Shown piece by piece: positions 63,982 through 64,000 of a stretch of DNA of 64,000 bases (positions are counted from its first letter, which is position 1; every line of letters begins with the position of its first letter). A model generated the notes under the pieces. The model searched no databases. It was not told the origin of the DNA and saw only the letters and a list, made by a program, of their open reading frames with translations. This DNA is from Bradyrhizobium liaoningense (GTDB lineage Bacteria > Pseudomonadota > Alphaproteobacteria > Rhizobiales > Xanthobacteraceae), in NCBI RefSeq assembly GCF_018130785.1, contig NZ_JAFCJT010000002.1, positions 682,001 to 746,000 on the forward strand. The letters run 5' to 3'. The translations under genes were made by a program, and so were the position numbers.

Positions 63982-64000
63982 CTCCAAACTACCATTGCTT

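Overview
The window looks like chromosomal DNA of an alphaproteobacterium of the Bradyrhizobium / Nitrobacteraceae group. This rests on high GC codon use, the gene order valS-popZ-tolC-PIMT, an aapJQMP operon next to metC, and several families of intergenic palindromic repeats of the kind common in Bradyrhizobium. No symbiosis, phage, insertion-sequence, plasmid or CRISPR genes were recognised. Assignments come from reading the sequence only; no database search was run.

Layout. (1) 1-4756, + strand: a tightly overlapping respiratory operon with a B-family (ba3-like) haem-copper oxidase (small subunit, subunit II with CuA, subunit I) between c-type cytochromes; the first gene is cut by the window edge. 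(2) 4878-13827: housekeeping genes, namely lipA with a COQ10/RatA-like gene, a 3-methyladenine DNA glycosylase, valS, popZ, tolC and a degenerate PIMT-like gene. (3) 14135-22147, - strand: an eight-gene run starting with a formylglycine-generating enzyme and an arylsulfatase, then a Gly/Arg-rich secreted protein, a YiaW/YiaV-like pair, two DUF1254 proteins and an outer-membrane channel-like protein. A divergent AraC-type regulator lies at 22656-23648. (4) 24013-28147, - strand: flotillin, YqiJ-like and PspA-like membrane-stress genes. The PspA-like gene carries an extra N-terminal domain and has a strong internal start. (5) 28691-31572: small secreted and cytoplasmic proteins, tRNA-Cys, a broken polysaccharide-export ATPase gene and a DTW tRNA-modification gene. 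(6) 31614-40745, - strand: a complete MdtABC-type RND efflux operon with its outer-membrane factor first. (7) 41382-49947: cyclopropane fatty acid synthase, cysK, the aapJQMP amino-acid ABC transporter and metC. (8) 50081-51772: a Na/Pi cotransporter with a PhoU-like domain. (9) 51777-62986, - strand: a six-gene cell-envelope run (alpha-2-macroglobulin, PBP1C, ArnT-like transferase, PAP2 phosphatase, GT2, LAB_N protein), which I read as periplasm protection plus lipid A or lipid-linked sugar decoration. (10) 63401-64000: tRNA-Arg and two small, weakly supported genes.

The best candidates for something undescribed are the PspA gene with a transposase-like (TnpB-N-like) N-terminal extension and an NtrC-box-like palindrome at its start; the sulfatase/FGE/DUF1254/YiaVW operon; and the envelope run, where an intergenic repeat element has become coding sequence inside pbpC.
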